NCBI GenBank assembly: GCA_035772785.1
Contig: JAOCPU010000002.1
Span: forward strand, 992,001 to 1,056,000
Direction of reading: 5' to 3'
Length of the DNA: 64,000 nucleotides
Origin: Phlebiopsis flavidoalba
Taxonomy: Eukaryota > Basidiomycota > Agaricomycetes > Polyporales > Phanerochaetaceae
The notes beneath the pieces were generated by a model. That model did no database searches. It was given only the letters and a program-made list of their open reading frames with translations, and was not told where the DNA came from. Of this stretch, positions 35,440-44,641 are shown in pieces. Made by a program: the position numbers and the translations under genes. Within the stretch, counting starts at the first letter, position 1, and every line of letters begins with the position of its first letter.

Positions 35440-36660
35440 CAATTAATCATCTCGGAAGCGCGCCGATCGAGCCAGGTCATCCTCTTTAACGTTCTGCATG
35501 AATGTCCAGTAATTCATTGATAGATCGGGCCGAAATACTGATCGCACAGTGGGCCAGTGTAAGTATACGGCCCCCGGAGGCACACATAGCCCAGAGATAT
35601 CTGCTAGAGCTACGAGTCGACCATGCGAACCAGTGCCCCGCGCAGCGTAGTTTACTGCCACCGGCCGCCGCCACCGTGGAGGGCTCCTAGTGGCCGACGT
35701 AGGCTTGATAATGTCGTCATCACACAGCAACAAAAGAATTGATCGTGGGATGCTCACGTTTTTCTGCTGATACTAACATTAACTTGAGTATACTGTAAGA
35801 CACAAACTAAATTAGCGTTCGTCCCTTCAAGGAGAATCCCAATGCACAATGCACGGAAAGTCATTGATCACAGTGACCGAGCCAGAATGTGATCGCAGCT
35901 CGCAGTGTGTGTCTGTGCAAACGGCCCACGGGAGGCACACGTGGCCCAGAAATGCGCGCCACAGTCGCGACTATGCGAACATACACTCCGCGATGCCCGC
36001 ACAGCGTAGTAACCGCGACAGCTTCGCCGTGACCATGAACGTTACATCTAGCGGTGTCTTGAGGTTTCTCAGTGGCCGGGGTCGGCTTCAGAATGTCGTC
36101 ATCACACAGCGACACAAGAATTAATGGCCCGTGAAATGCTCACGTTTCTCCTTATCCTACATATGATACTAGACTGGATCGGTGTTTGTCCTTCCAAGGC
36201 GAATACTTGCCACTGAAGCGGGGTAAGCGTTATTGTCCTCCCAGAAGCGCGCCGATCGAGGTCCTCTTGAAAGTTCTGCATGAATACACAGAAAGTCATT
36301 GGTGGATCAACAGCGGGCGAGCCAGATAATGATGCCCATTGCAAACGGGCCCCCGACGAAGACACCAGTGGCCGAGGAAAACTTGCCGGAGTCGCGACTG
36401 CGCGGACACACACACTAGGTCTTTTTGAGCAGCACAGGTTTTAAACCCGATCCAAAAAAGAAAGAGATACCCGCTATTACGGTGGCCGAGCGGTACTGCT
36501 TTGTGGTGTTTTGAATCGCTGGTGTTGGGTCCATGGCGACTCTTATCTAGTACCTGCTCCTTTTTTGGATCGAAATAAAACCCGTACCCAAAAGACCTAC
36601 TCCGCGATGTCCGCACAGCGTAGTTTACCGCGACGGTCTTCGCCGCCACCTACGTCCAAA
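35440..36660. repeat. Second tandem array: three ~360-430 bp units
   Basis: Shared landmarks recur in order. AATGTCGTCATCACACAGC is exact at 35,710-35,728 and 36,092-36,110. CAGCGTAGT is at 35,643, 36,002 and 36,615. GAAGCGCGCCGATCGAG is exact at 35,455-35,471 and 36,244-36,260. A GGCACAC(A/G)T(A/G)GCCCAGA block also recurs. Unit spacing is 360-380 bp, and the last unit fits once the 185 bp insertion (element plus duplicated ACT) is subtracted. The units are more similar to each other than those of the 26.6-29.6 kb array. I found no similarity to that array and no conserved coding frame, although parts read as open on the minus strand. Confidence 0.85.
36417..36598. mobile_element. 182 bp MITE-like element with ~40 bp imperfect terminal inverted repeats
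   Basis: The left end AGGTCTTTTTG and right end AAAAGACCT are inverted. Inner parts of the arms also pair: GGTTTTAAACCCGATCCAAAAAAG on the left against CTTTTTTGGATCGAAATAAAACC on the right. The element is flanked by ACT on both sides (36,414-36,416 and 36,599-36,601). The sibling repeat unit at about 35,980 has the uninterrupted sequence ACACTCCGCGATG, so it acts as an empty site and supports a 3 bp target duplication. No coding capacity. Class II non-autonomous element; a 3 bp target duplication occurs in PIF/Harbinger and CACTA superfamilies, but the ends match neither clearly. Confidence 0.82.
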
Positions 36661-39600
36661 CCGATGACGCGCGCGCGCGTGCGCCACAGCGGCGCCGCAT
36701 GAGCGTTCAGCCGCCCCCCGCAGCGAACTCGGTATTGATCGCGCGACGAAACGCGACGCGGGCCGTGGGCACGCAAGCGTCGTACGAACCGGTGCTGGCA
36801 GGCGGTACAACAGCGCGATTGAGCATCGCGGTAACTACGCTGCGCGGATGTCGCGCACCGCAGCCATGCTGATGGCTGCTGATGCGTTTGCATCGTGTCG
36901 CGAGCGGGGGCGTGTGGTGTCGGGTGTGAAGCGTGCGTGGCCGTGCGGGGTGTCGTCGCGCGCAGTGATGATGGGGCCGCGCGTTTGGGCATCGGCATCT
37001 TGGGCGTCGTTCTTCAGGAATGCAGGTGGCGGATGTGTTTTGGGGAGCAAGGTTGGGCCTAGAGACCGGGTGGACGTGCGAGGTGTGGAAGTGCAAGCGG
37101 TGGCCGTGGTGCGTGGGTGTGTTGATGAGCGTAAACACGTAGCTGCATGCGTGCATGTGTGAATGTGTAGATGGCCACCTTGGGAAGGTGTGTTCGCAGA
37201 CATTATCATCGCTGCTTCTGTTATTTTGCGACTCCAAACGGCAAGTGACGGATTTTTTCTGTGGGCGGTTGGGTTTGTCCTAGGGAACGGAAGCGCAAGT
37301 AGCGGGCCGTCGCGCGCGTTGATGAACGCGAAGTGGCTGCGTGCACGAACTGCGGTCGTGAGTGGATGCATAGATGGTCGCCTCTGAAATCTGCGCATCG
37401 GCATCTCCATCGCCCCTTCTATTTTATCGTGGCTTCGCGTAGCAGGTGGCCGTTGAATGCTACGGAAGGTAAAACAAGACCCAGAGAGCGGTACGCCAGG
37501 GGTCGCGGACAGAGCGATACACCGCTGGCGGCTGACGCAAAACCTTCGCGGAGTCACGCCGGGTCCTCTTGTAGGTCCACGGCACTGCCACGGCCACGGC
37601 CACAGCGGAAAATCTTCCGACACGAAAAGAAGCCCGCGCGCCGCGTGAGCAGCCATGTGCCTCCGGCAGGGCGTTGTGCCGGCCAGTGCAGACATCACAG
37701 TGGACGGATTGACCGCAGGTTTAGAGGAGATGGAGGAAGTAGAAGGGGCCAGCTTAGAATAACTTGAACGCCGTCTGAAAACTTGATTAATTTTCCGCAA
37801 ATATACGCCGGTGTTTTGGAACTCACGGAATCGGTTGTCCGTACATACCGCACAACACTGACCTAAGAATACCCCCCGCTTCTGGCGCAAACGTTCTCGA
37901 GCCCCGGTTCTTCCACCCGCTTCCGGTGCCTAACCGCCTTCCTGCTTTTCAGCCTTTAGAAAGAGGTGCCTGAAAGTTCATCCTTTTCCACCATTGTGCG
38001 GAACGCACCCGGGATCGGGCGGGCCGGGGCAGGAGAAAGAGGCCATCCTCGCACAGCGCGGACGCTACGCCGTTCTCAAGGCCGTGTGTCAGGCCCGCCC
38101 CTGGATCCTGATCCCAGCGACAGCGTCCGACGTCGGCGGGCGCGGCGCGTCCTGGCCGGTATTCAGTCGTCGGGCGGGCCGTGACGTGCGTTCCTGCGCG
38201 GTGGCAGCGGCTCGGCGGCCGTGAGACCGAGGCTGGGGCTGGTCGTGTAGGAAGGAGGGCACCGGGGTCGAGGTAGCGTGATTTCTGGGTGCTCGGTGCG
38301 GGTAGGTTGGAGGCCTGTTTTAGGCGGGGATCTGGGGTGGCTGTGGAAAGAGCGTCGAGGGAAAGATAGCCGTGGCCGTACCTGGTTCCCAGCAGGAGTT
38401 GCGGTGGAGATTGGCCCCAGTTTTGTGTCCGGATAACTTCTGAACTTCTTGCCTGTACGGTAAATATAGTCAAAGACAAAACCGTACGCTCGTCTTTCAG
38501 AACTCCTATCTTGTCCGTTGGCGCCTTTATGCCCATCTTGTACTGAGATTCGATGGCTAGAGGTAATGACTTTAAAGTTTTCATGTCTGGCTGAGAGGTC
38601 TCTGCCAGCGCTTTCGAGTTCTTCTCAAGCGCGGCCCTTGGGTGTACCTAATGTATTCGACTGATTGGTGAGCTTTCTTTTGCGAGTAAGCGAGAGACCG
38701 GCTAACACAGTCCATTATACTTGCGAGGCTGAGCAAACAGACCACGCGCTCTTTCTACGTATCCTAGTAATGACCATCAGCATACATGTGGCGCATAATG
38801 ATGAGCCTTGCTCCCCCGAGAACCTCGGGGTGCCCTTTGCAAACAGGAGGGGGTAACAAAACTACCCACATTATGGTCCGACTAGTATTTGATACTAGAC
38901 AAGGGGTGGTAGACTCTAAAAGAGATAGGACATTGGATATCCTTAGGCTTCATTCCCGTGTTTTCTGGTCAAGGCGACATTGTAGATATCTGACGAGGCC
39001 TAGTCGCGTTGTCATGATCTAACGAGATTGCCAAATGCCATGAAAACTGAGACGACGACTCACCGTGTGTATTTTGTGGACACCAGAGTGGCCGGGGGAG
39101 ATCACGGTATGTCTCGTTGGATAGGATGCCTACGGTACTAGGATTTAGAAGCAATCATGCGGTGAATATGCAAAGATGAGACTGTATGCGCTCCCACCTG
39201 AGTCAGATCATCCTTCCTAGCACGCAAGAGCCGCGGATGAGGCCTAGAGACCTCGGGCAGGTCTCCGCGAGCTGCGGTTAGTAAAAAATTCAAACGCCCG
39301 TTCAAGCTCTGATCCTCGCCAAGTTCTTAGGTTGATCTCGCTGTCTTCGGGTCGCGGGCCCAGAATAGGCTGTTTTAATATATCCAGGCACGCCTCCGCG
39401 GTATGACAACTACGACACAAAGCGCCCACGGAGGACAGGTGGTCCTACGCGGTCAAGTCTAAACCTCTTGCTTCTCGGAAAGTGGAGTTTTAGCTGTGTC
39501 ATGGCAGTGAGTTGCCCCCCGAGGGCGTGCGTGTATTCCGGGGCGCGAAGGTCGGCGCCAGGGGGTCCCTGTTGTTAATGTGTGGGCCTGTTCTTGGACT

Positions 39601-40170
39601 CGCTAGTTTGTTGTTGGGTGGTGGATGAGCTGTGCAGTATGTCAAGATATAACCCATGCACCACAGGTTGCGGGAAATTTCTGTCAATGTCTGTCTGTCT
39701 GACCTGGGGGGGGGGGGTGTGTAGCAAGGGGGTAAGGGAATTTGTTTGTCCCTTCCTTTACCCGCCCCGCTTCATCTGTGGGTATAACGCGCAACACTAG
39801 CGTGTAAACAAAGTACCTTGGTCGGAAAGGGTCCACACGCACCTTACGACGCTATAGTTTGCATTAACTCTCTGGAGGGCGTCTGTGAGGCCTCTGATTG
39901 ATCGTATCGGCGGAGTTTGCAACTTCGTGATTCAGGGAGTTATTCTGTCAGTGTGCGAACTTGGGCATGTCCTCGGATTGACGTTCGAATCAGATGAGCG
40001 AGTCAACTCCGAGGTCGCAGTCAAGGTTCCGCGCGCCAGCGATGCAGGCGCCCGCTAGCAATCAACAGCCACGCAACCTTGCTACTTCCGCGAATGGAAG
40101 GTTTATGGTTCGATCCACTGATGTAAACCCTTCTGCAATATCAATCTGTTCATCACGTTACAACTGCTAA
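36661..40170. other. G+C-rich then mixed stretch, no confident gene
   Basis: Open frames of 211 and 351 codons exist on the minus strand (37,949-38,584 and 36,835-37,890) but lack recognisable motifs and lie in stop-poor sequence. The one piece that looks like a true C-terminus is on the plus strand at 37,671-37,760: VVPASADITVDGLTAGLEEM then EEVEGASLE and a stop; its upstream exons cannot be traced. A G12 run lies at about 39,706-39,717. Confidence 0.35.
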
Positions 40171-40177
40171 GAGTTCG

Positions 40178-40235
40178 AGGTGCTCTAAATCACTGGCGCT
40201 AGGACCTAGGTGCTCTAACATCACTGGCGCTAGGA
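40178..40235 (+). repeat. 27/28 bp direct repeat pair
   Basis: AGGTGCTCTAAATCACTGGC continuing to GCTAGGA (40,178-40,204) is repeated after 3 bp at 40,208-40,235 with a single extra C. Function unknown. Confidence 0.85.
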
Positions 40236-40283
40236 GGTGTCTTGCCTCTGGGGTGTTTCCTTGTACACATTCTATCTAGGACA

Positions 40284-41139
40284 CTACGCCCACGCTATCA
40301 ATTCGGCCGCCGCTTCCCAGAACGGCCTCGGGCTGAGGGGGCGTTGTGGCCTCAAACGACCGCAGCGACTTGCTGGGACCATTTCAGGTTCGAGGTTCAT
40401 TCGAGGTCGAGCTTCCCCGTCCGCCGCTCGCCATGGTGAGGACCGATACCCAGGAACGTTGCACAAATAGAGCCCTCGTCCTTGCGATCTTGCTTACCTG
40501 CAGCCACGCTTGGCCTTTGATTCCAATCTCAATTCTCGCCCGTCGCGAGCGCGTCCCATCAGTTCGATTGTCCTTTCCTCGACCTTACGACGGCCTGCTA
40601 CCACCTCTCGCCTTGCACTGTTTACAGCGCTTCGTGATTCGTGCTCAGTACTGGCGCCCTCCAATTCAGCGGTCGTTCTCGGCAAGGCTTTCTTCGGCAT
40701 TTTCGGCGGAGAACCCGCTCGGACTCAGAGCTCCTCCTTCGAGGCTTGCGATTGTCCCCGACGGGTATCTGTAAGGGTGACCCAAATGATGCGCTTGGCT
40801 ATCGCGTAGATGCTGGATCTCGCGTCGCAGGCGAGACTCTTCATCGGGGAAAGCGCTTTTGCGATCGCGGTACGGGGCCGGATTTACCAGATGAAGGACT
40901 CGGTGCGGCATCGTTTTCGGTGATGCAGCCGCCTTTAGGCCCCTTGCACGCGGGGAAGCGGTGGAGGCTTTAGGGCGTTTGGGATGCCTGGGAGGCGGAA
41001 TTGTGCGGTCCGCTACACCATGCGAAGGTAATCCGCGGCCTTCGACGTCTATTCTCCTCGGGGGGGCTCTAGACCTTCTACAGTCTAGGCGCGTGTCCTT
41101 GCTAAGATCGGTATAGCAGCCTGCAAGCATCAGGTACAT
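40284..41139 (-). CDS. Hypothetical basic protein (-), low confidence
   Basis: Minus-strand frames suggest a small basic, helical protein: DEESRLRREIQHLRDS (about 40,820-40,860) in one frame, then in another MPKKALPRTTAELEGAST and a long charged helix with RREVVAGRRKVEERTIELMG (40,540-40,620), apparently ending at a splice donor (GTAAGC) near 40,497. It could be a coiled-coil or bZIP-like protein, but no diagnostic basic-leucine pattern is clear. No start or stop can be fixed. Not recognised. Confidence 0.3.
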
Positions 41140-41405
41140 CAGGCTTCAAATCATCATACTGTCAAGGCCGATGCTTGGAGAGGTCATAACTAGAGCGTTT
41201 TCAGGTCAAGTGTTTGCCTCAAGGGCGTCAGGTGAATACGATGCTACCGTCGACCATAGCATGTAACACGGAAATAGCAGCACGAATCTTCTGGTTTCCG
41301 CCGACAGTGCGCCGCGACAACATCCATTTATCGCGTGAGGATGGAGCTCCGATGCGGTTCGCGTGAGGACTGTAATAGCACTTGCTGGGTCCTCCGTGAA
41401 TTTGT

Positions 41406-42952
41406 CTAGTTGGCAGCCATACTGATCATCGCCAAAAGGGTGGCAGTCGCGCGCAGGTTTGATCTAGTGTTAGCGAGAGGACAGTCGGCTCCAACAGCAT
41501 GATCGTCTCCGGCTAAAGGTACCAATATGCGTTCTCCTGGAGGCTCAGGCTTGACATTCTGCAGAAGTGTTGGGCTTTTGAAGCTGAGACTCGAAAATCC
41601 CGGAAGAGGATCAAGGGGCTTGGAGAGTGCGTTGCGGCCAAGAGCAATGGCCGAGGCCGGCTGACGTGTCGTGCTATGTGGGGTCGTGGATGTGCCCTCT
41701 GTTCTGTTCTCCTTCTCATCGTTCCGACTGGGGGGTAGGTTCTGGATAGGAGATGCCCACGTCGGCCGCTTAGGAAGACCTGACACCGCGCCAGACTTTG
41801 GGCGTGGAGCTGTTGCTTGACGGGAGTCTTGAGCTCGATAAATCTATATCATACGTGTGAGCGCCATGACAGGTATTGCAGCCTGGTTGAACACAATGAA
41901 GGCGAGGAGTAGGATATATGCGCACTTTATGTCGTGATCTGTCGGAATTTCCTGATGGTTGGTGAGATACATTTCTCTCCACAACCGGGGGCTTTGTCTG
42001 CGGCATGACAGCATCCCAGAACGAAGCGGCCAGCTGATTCGATTGCGCCGCAGACTGGACTATGCACACCTCATGGAACCTCATATCAGTGCCCGCTGGC
42101 CCAAGCTCGTGTTCGAATTCTACGAAATAGCGCGTAACAGGAATGGGCAAGATTGGTCTTCCATGGGTATATATGGCGACTGCCCCAACATACAGCTTTG
42201 TTACGAAGAGTGATACGAGGGGCAACGAAACACTCACATCCGGCCGCACGCGATAAACATGTGCCTTGTATGTTGCCGGGAGCCCGGGAAGTGCTGTCTC
42301 GACATATGCGACACGCCGAATCCTTTCGCTTTCCATGAGTCCTTCGTAACAGTGGGCTGCAGGTATGAGACGGGTCGAGGGAGACAAAGAGCAGCAAGAG
42401 AACAGAAACGGAGACCTAATCCACGACGTGGACAGAAAAGGAAGTTGTGTGGAAGCTTGGTGTCAATCACTTATCAAGTTCGGCATCAATCGCCGCTTTG
42501 GGACACCAAAAACATAATTTGGTAGAAGCGTAGCATTTACTCAAGAGTTTCGTGAATCGTTCACTCGTCTTTAGTCTGTAATGTTGTAGCTTGTATTTGA
42601 GCATTATGAAGCGCCTTTGTGCGTACGAATAGGACATCGGGCAAACATCACCTATCTGGTTACTAGTTCTAGTGAGTAGAGGGTGAAGTTCGAGGATGAC
42701 ACTGAAAAGAGACGCCGCGCCATGTTTGTGCGAGTAAATCTTAGGTTTCGACGTGTGTTGAAGGTCGTAAGTGAGCGAAGTGCCCTCGACAAGCCGCGTT
42801 GTTCGTTCGGATGGTAGTTGAGCAGAAGGGACAGCGTCAGTGTAGGCTTCGGGGCGCCACGAAGACGATCCTGCCCTCGGCGAAAGGTATTTCCCACGAG
42901 TATTGTCCATCCAGACCTCGTCCAGACCGCCTACCGAGCCGAGTTGCATCAC
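41406..42952 (-). CDS. Hypothetical protein(s) (-), low confidence
   Basis: Several long minus-strand frames overlap here (41,406-41,786; 41,770-42,387; 42,467-42,952). The 41,770-42,387 frame contains LPGLPATYKAHVYRV and FVEFEHELGPAGTDMRFHEV, plausible globular protein. The 41,406-41,786 frame is Ser/Pro-rich with a hydrophilic start (KRPTWASPIQNLPP). I recognise no family, and exon joins are unclear. There may be one gene with frame jumps or two small genes. Confidence 0.3.
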
Positions 42953-43194
42953 ACAGGGCCACGGCCACTATGCATTAAACTCCTACTGTATCAAAAGTGT
43001 TGCTTTTTGTGAGCTGATGAAGGGAAAGACATGGCTCGCGAATCAACGCCGAACCATGACACAAGAACGTCAAGTTGTTCTTTAGGGAGTCTCGACTTGA
43101 CATTAACATGCTACGCAAATTAACCATCAGTACACTGGAAACCGACACATTACAATGATGGAACTGCTTCACCTCGAGCCCCACCACGCGCTCT

Positions 43195-44344
43195 TTATGG
43201 GCGCCTTCCGCGACTTCCACCGCCGCCGACTGGCACTTTACGCTTTTGCGGAAGAGACCCCCGCTTGCAGGCGCTGCGGGGGTATCTGGCTCAAGTTGGC
43301 TTCTGGCTCTTCCTTTGCGACACTATGTATCCTCCTCTCTTCCGACCCTTGAGCATCCAAGACCGGTGTTTCGGTCGGTATTTGGGGCTCTGAGGTGCCA
43401 CTTTCAGAGGAAGGTTGGAACACCACTGAGGTAGAATCGGAAGGTATTGGCTTCTCTTCGCCAGGTTTGGTCCATCCCCTAGCAGACCACTTTGGCATAG
43501 CGCGTGGTTGGGTGGTAGGCGGCGTAGATATAGATGAGGAGGATACAGGGGTAGTTTCATCTTCCAACTTTGGGTGATACCTCGGTGGGCTCCTCCTTCT
43601 TCGTCTTTAGCTTGATGGGTATGAGGCCCAGGGTCATAAATCTCGCCAAGGCCCACTCCAATTTTCTTTCGCCGAAGTTTAAACTGTCGCGTATCTTCTT
43701 CGTCTAACGGCGCTTCCGCCTCTCTTTTACGCGGCGCCTGGTCGCGAGCAGAGCCGTCGGTGGGTTCTGTAGGATTATCCGCGCTGCCAGGAGCGTGGGC
43801 GTCGTCTGCATCCGCATGAGGAGCGGGCTCCGGACTTCGACAACTTCCCAATCTCCCACAAACACCTTGCACTCTCCGCATCTCTGTTTCTGCTTTCCGT
43901 CGCTCCTCATCTGGGTCGGTGTAACCCCAGGGACTGTGCGGTGGAATAGTTGGCGAAGCGATCAGCGCTTCCTTGGCGGAGGTTTGCTAGCCTCTGCAGG
44001 CTTCGAGCTCGGCCCAGGGGCGCTGCTACTGCCTCGGCTTGACCAGACCTGCGCCCACATCTTGGGCGTATGCAGCCGCTGCTGCCTATGATAGTGTAAT
44101 TGGTCAACGTCAGCGAACCATTAGCGAGCAACGTACTCTTTCTACACGAGCCATTTCGCGTTTCTCCTCCTCCAAGTCTTGCTTCCTCTTCTGACCATCT
44201 TGTACAGCCCACGAACGAATCTCTCGACGTTACCCTTGTGTTTGAGACCGTTTTCGTGTTGCGTCCGCGATGGCTTGTCATCAGCGATATAGATGTTGCA
44301 ATACTTGCAGAAGTATTTCTTATGGGAGACCAGTATTCACTCAT
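43195..44344 (-). CDS. WBP4/FBP21-like U1-type zinc-finger splicing protein (frame-disrupted)
   Basis: A spliceosome-associated protein with an N-terminal U1-C/matrin-type C2H2 zinc finger. It starts MSEYW at 44,344; one frame jump later SHKKYFCKYCNIYIADDKPS and RTQHENGLKHKGNVERFVRG give the complete finger, Cys-x2-Cys followed by His-x5-His (about 44,215-44,325). The body has an Arg/Glu helix (KRKQDLEEEKREMARVE-like), ADRFANYSTAQSLG (about 43,930-43,970), GDWEVVEVRSP, and the tail signature QFKLRRKKIGVGLGEIYDPG (43,620-43,685), then MPKWSARGWTKPGEE (about 43,455-43,500). The end, RKVPVGGGGSRGRRP with a stop at 43,195, needs one base change in frame near 43,235. Length (~330 aa) fits fungal members. 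WW domains were not seen. Shares a promoter with the Pol kappa gene. Confidence 0.88.
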
Positions 44345-44641
44345 GGTAAAAGTGATTGAAAGGGATAGCGGGGTTGAGTATTCGTGGGACGCTATCGTCG
44401 GCTGAGGACGATTGGATGCCGTCAGACTGAGGACCCCATGACACCGTGAAGGACCGCTGGCAGCGGGTGACCTTGAACGCGCCGTGACGTCCTGTTACAG
44501 CACGCCCTGACGAGAGCGTGACAATGATTCGGCTTCGGTGCCGCCAACTTGCTCATGTCGCCCCTCCCCACGAGCAGTGACCAAGGCGTCCATTCGTTTC
44601 CCCACTATTCATGATCTTTCTACTCTGATTAAATAAGGTGA
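44345..44641. promoter_or_regulatory. Divergent promoter, WBP4-like / DNA polymerase kappa
   Basis: A 297 bp head-to-head interval with no coding signal. An A+T-rich TTAAATAAGG lies just before the plus-strand start. Confidence 0.5.

Noticed and set aside
36835..37890. A 351-codon minus-strand open frame as a real gene
   Set aside because: Stop-poor composition, no conserved segment, His/Thr-rich low complexity, and a better protein-like C-terminus lies on the opposite strand at 37,671-37,760.
40020..40125. A tRNA candidate based on a GGTTCGATCC T-loop-like string near 40,106
   Set aside because: No acceptor stem, D-arm or anticodon arm could be paired around it.
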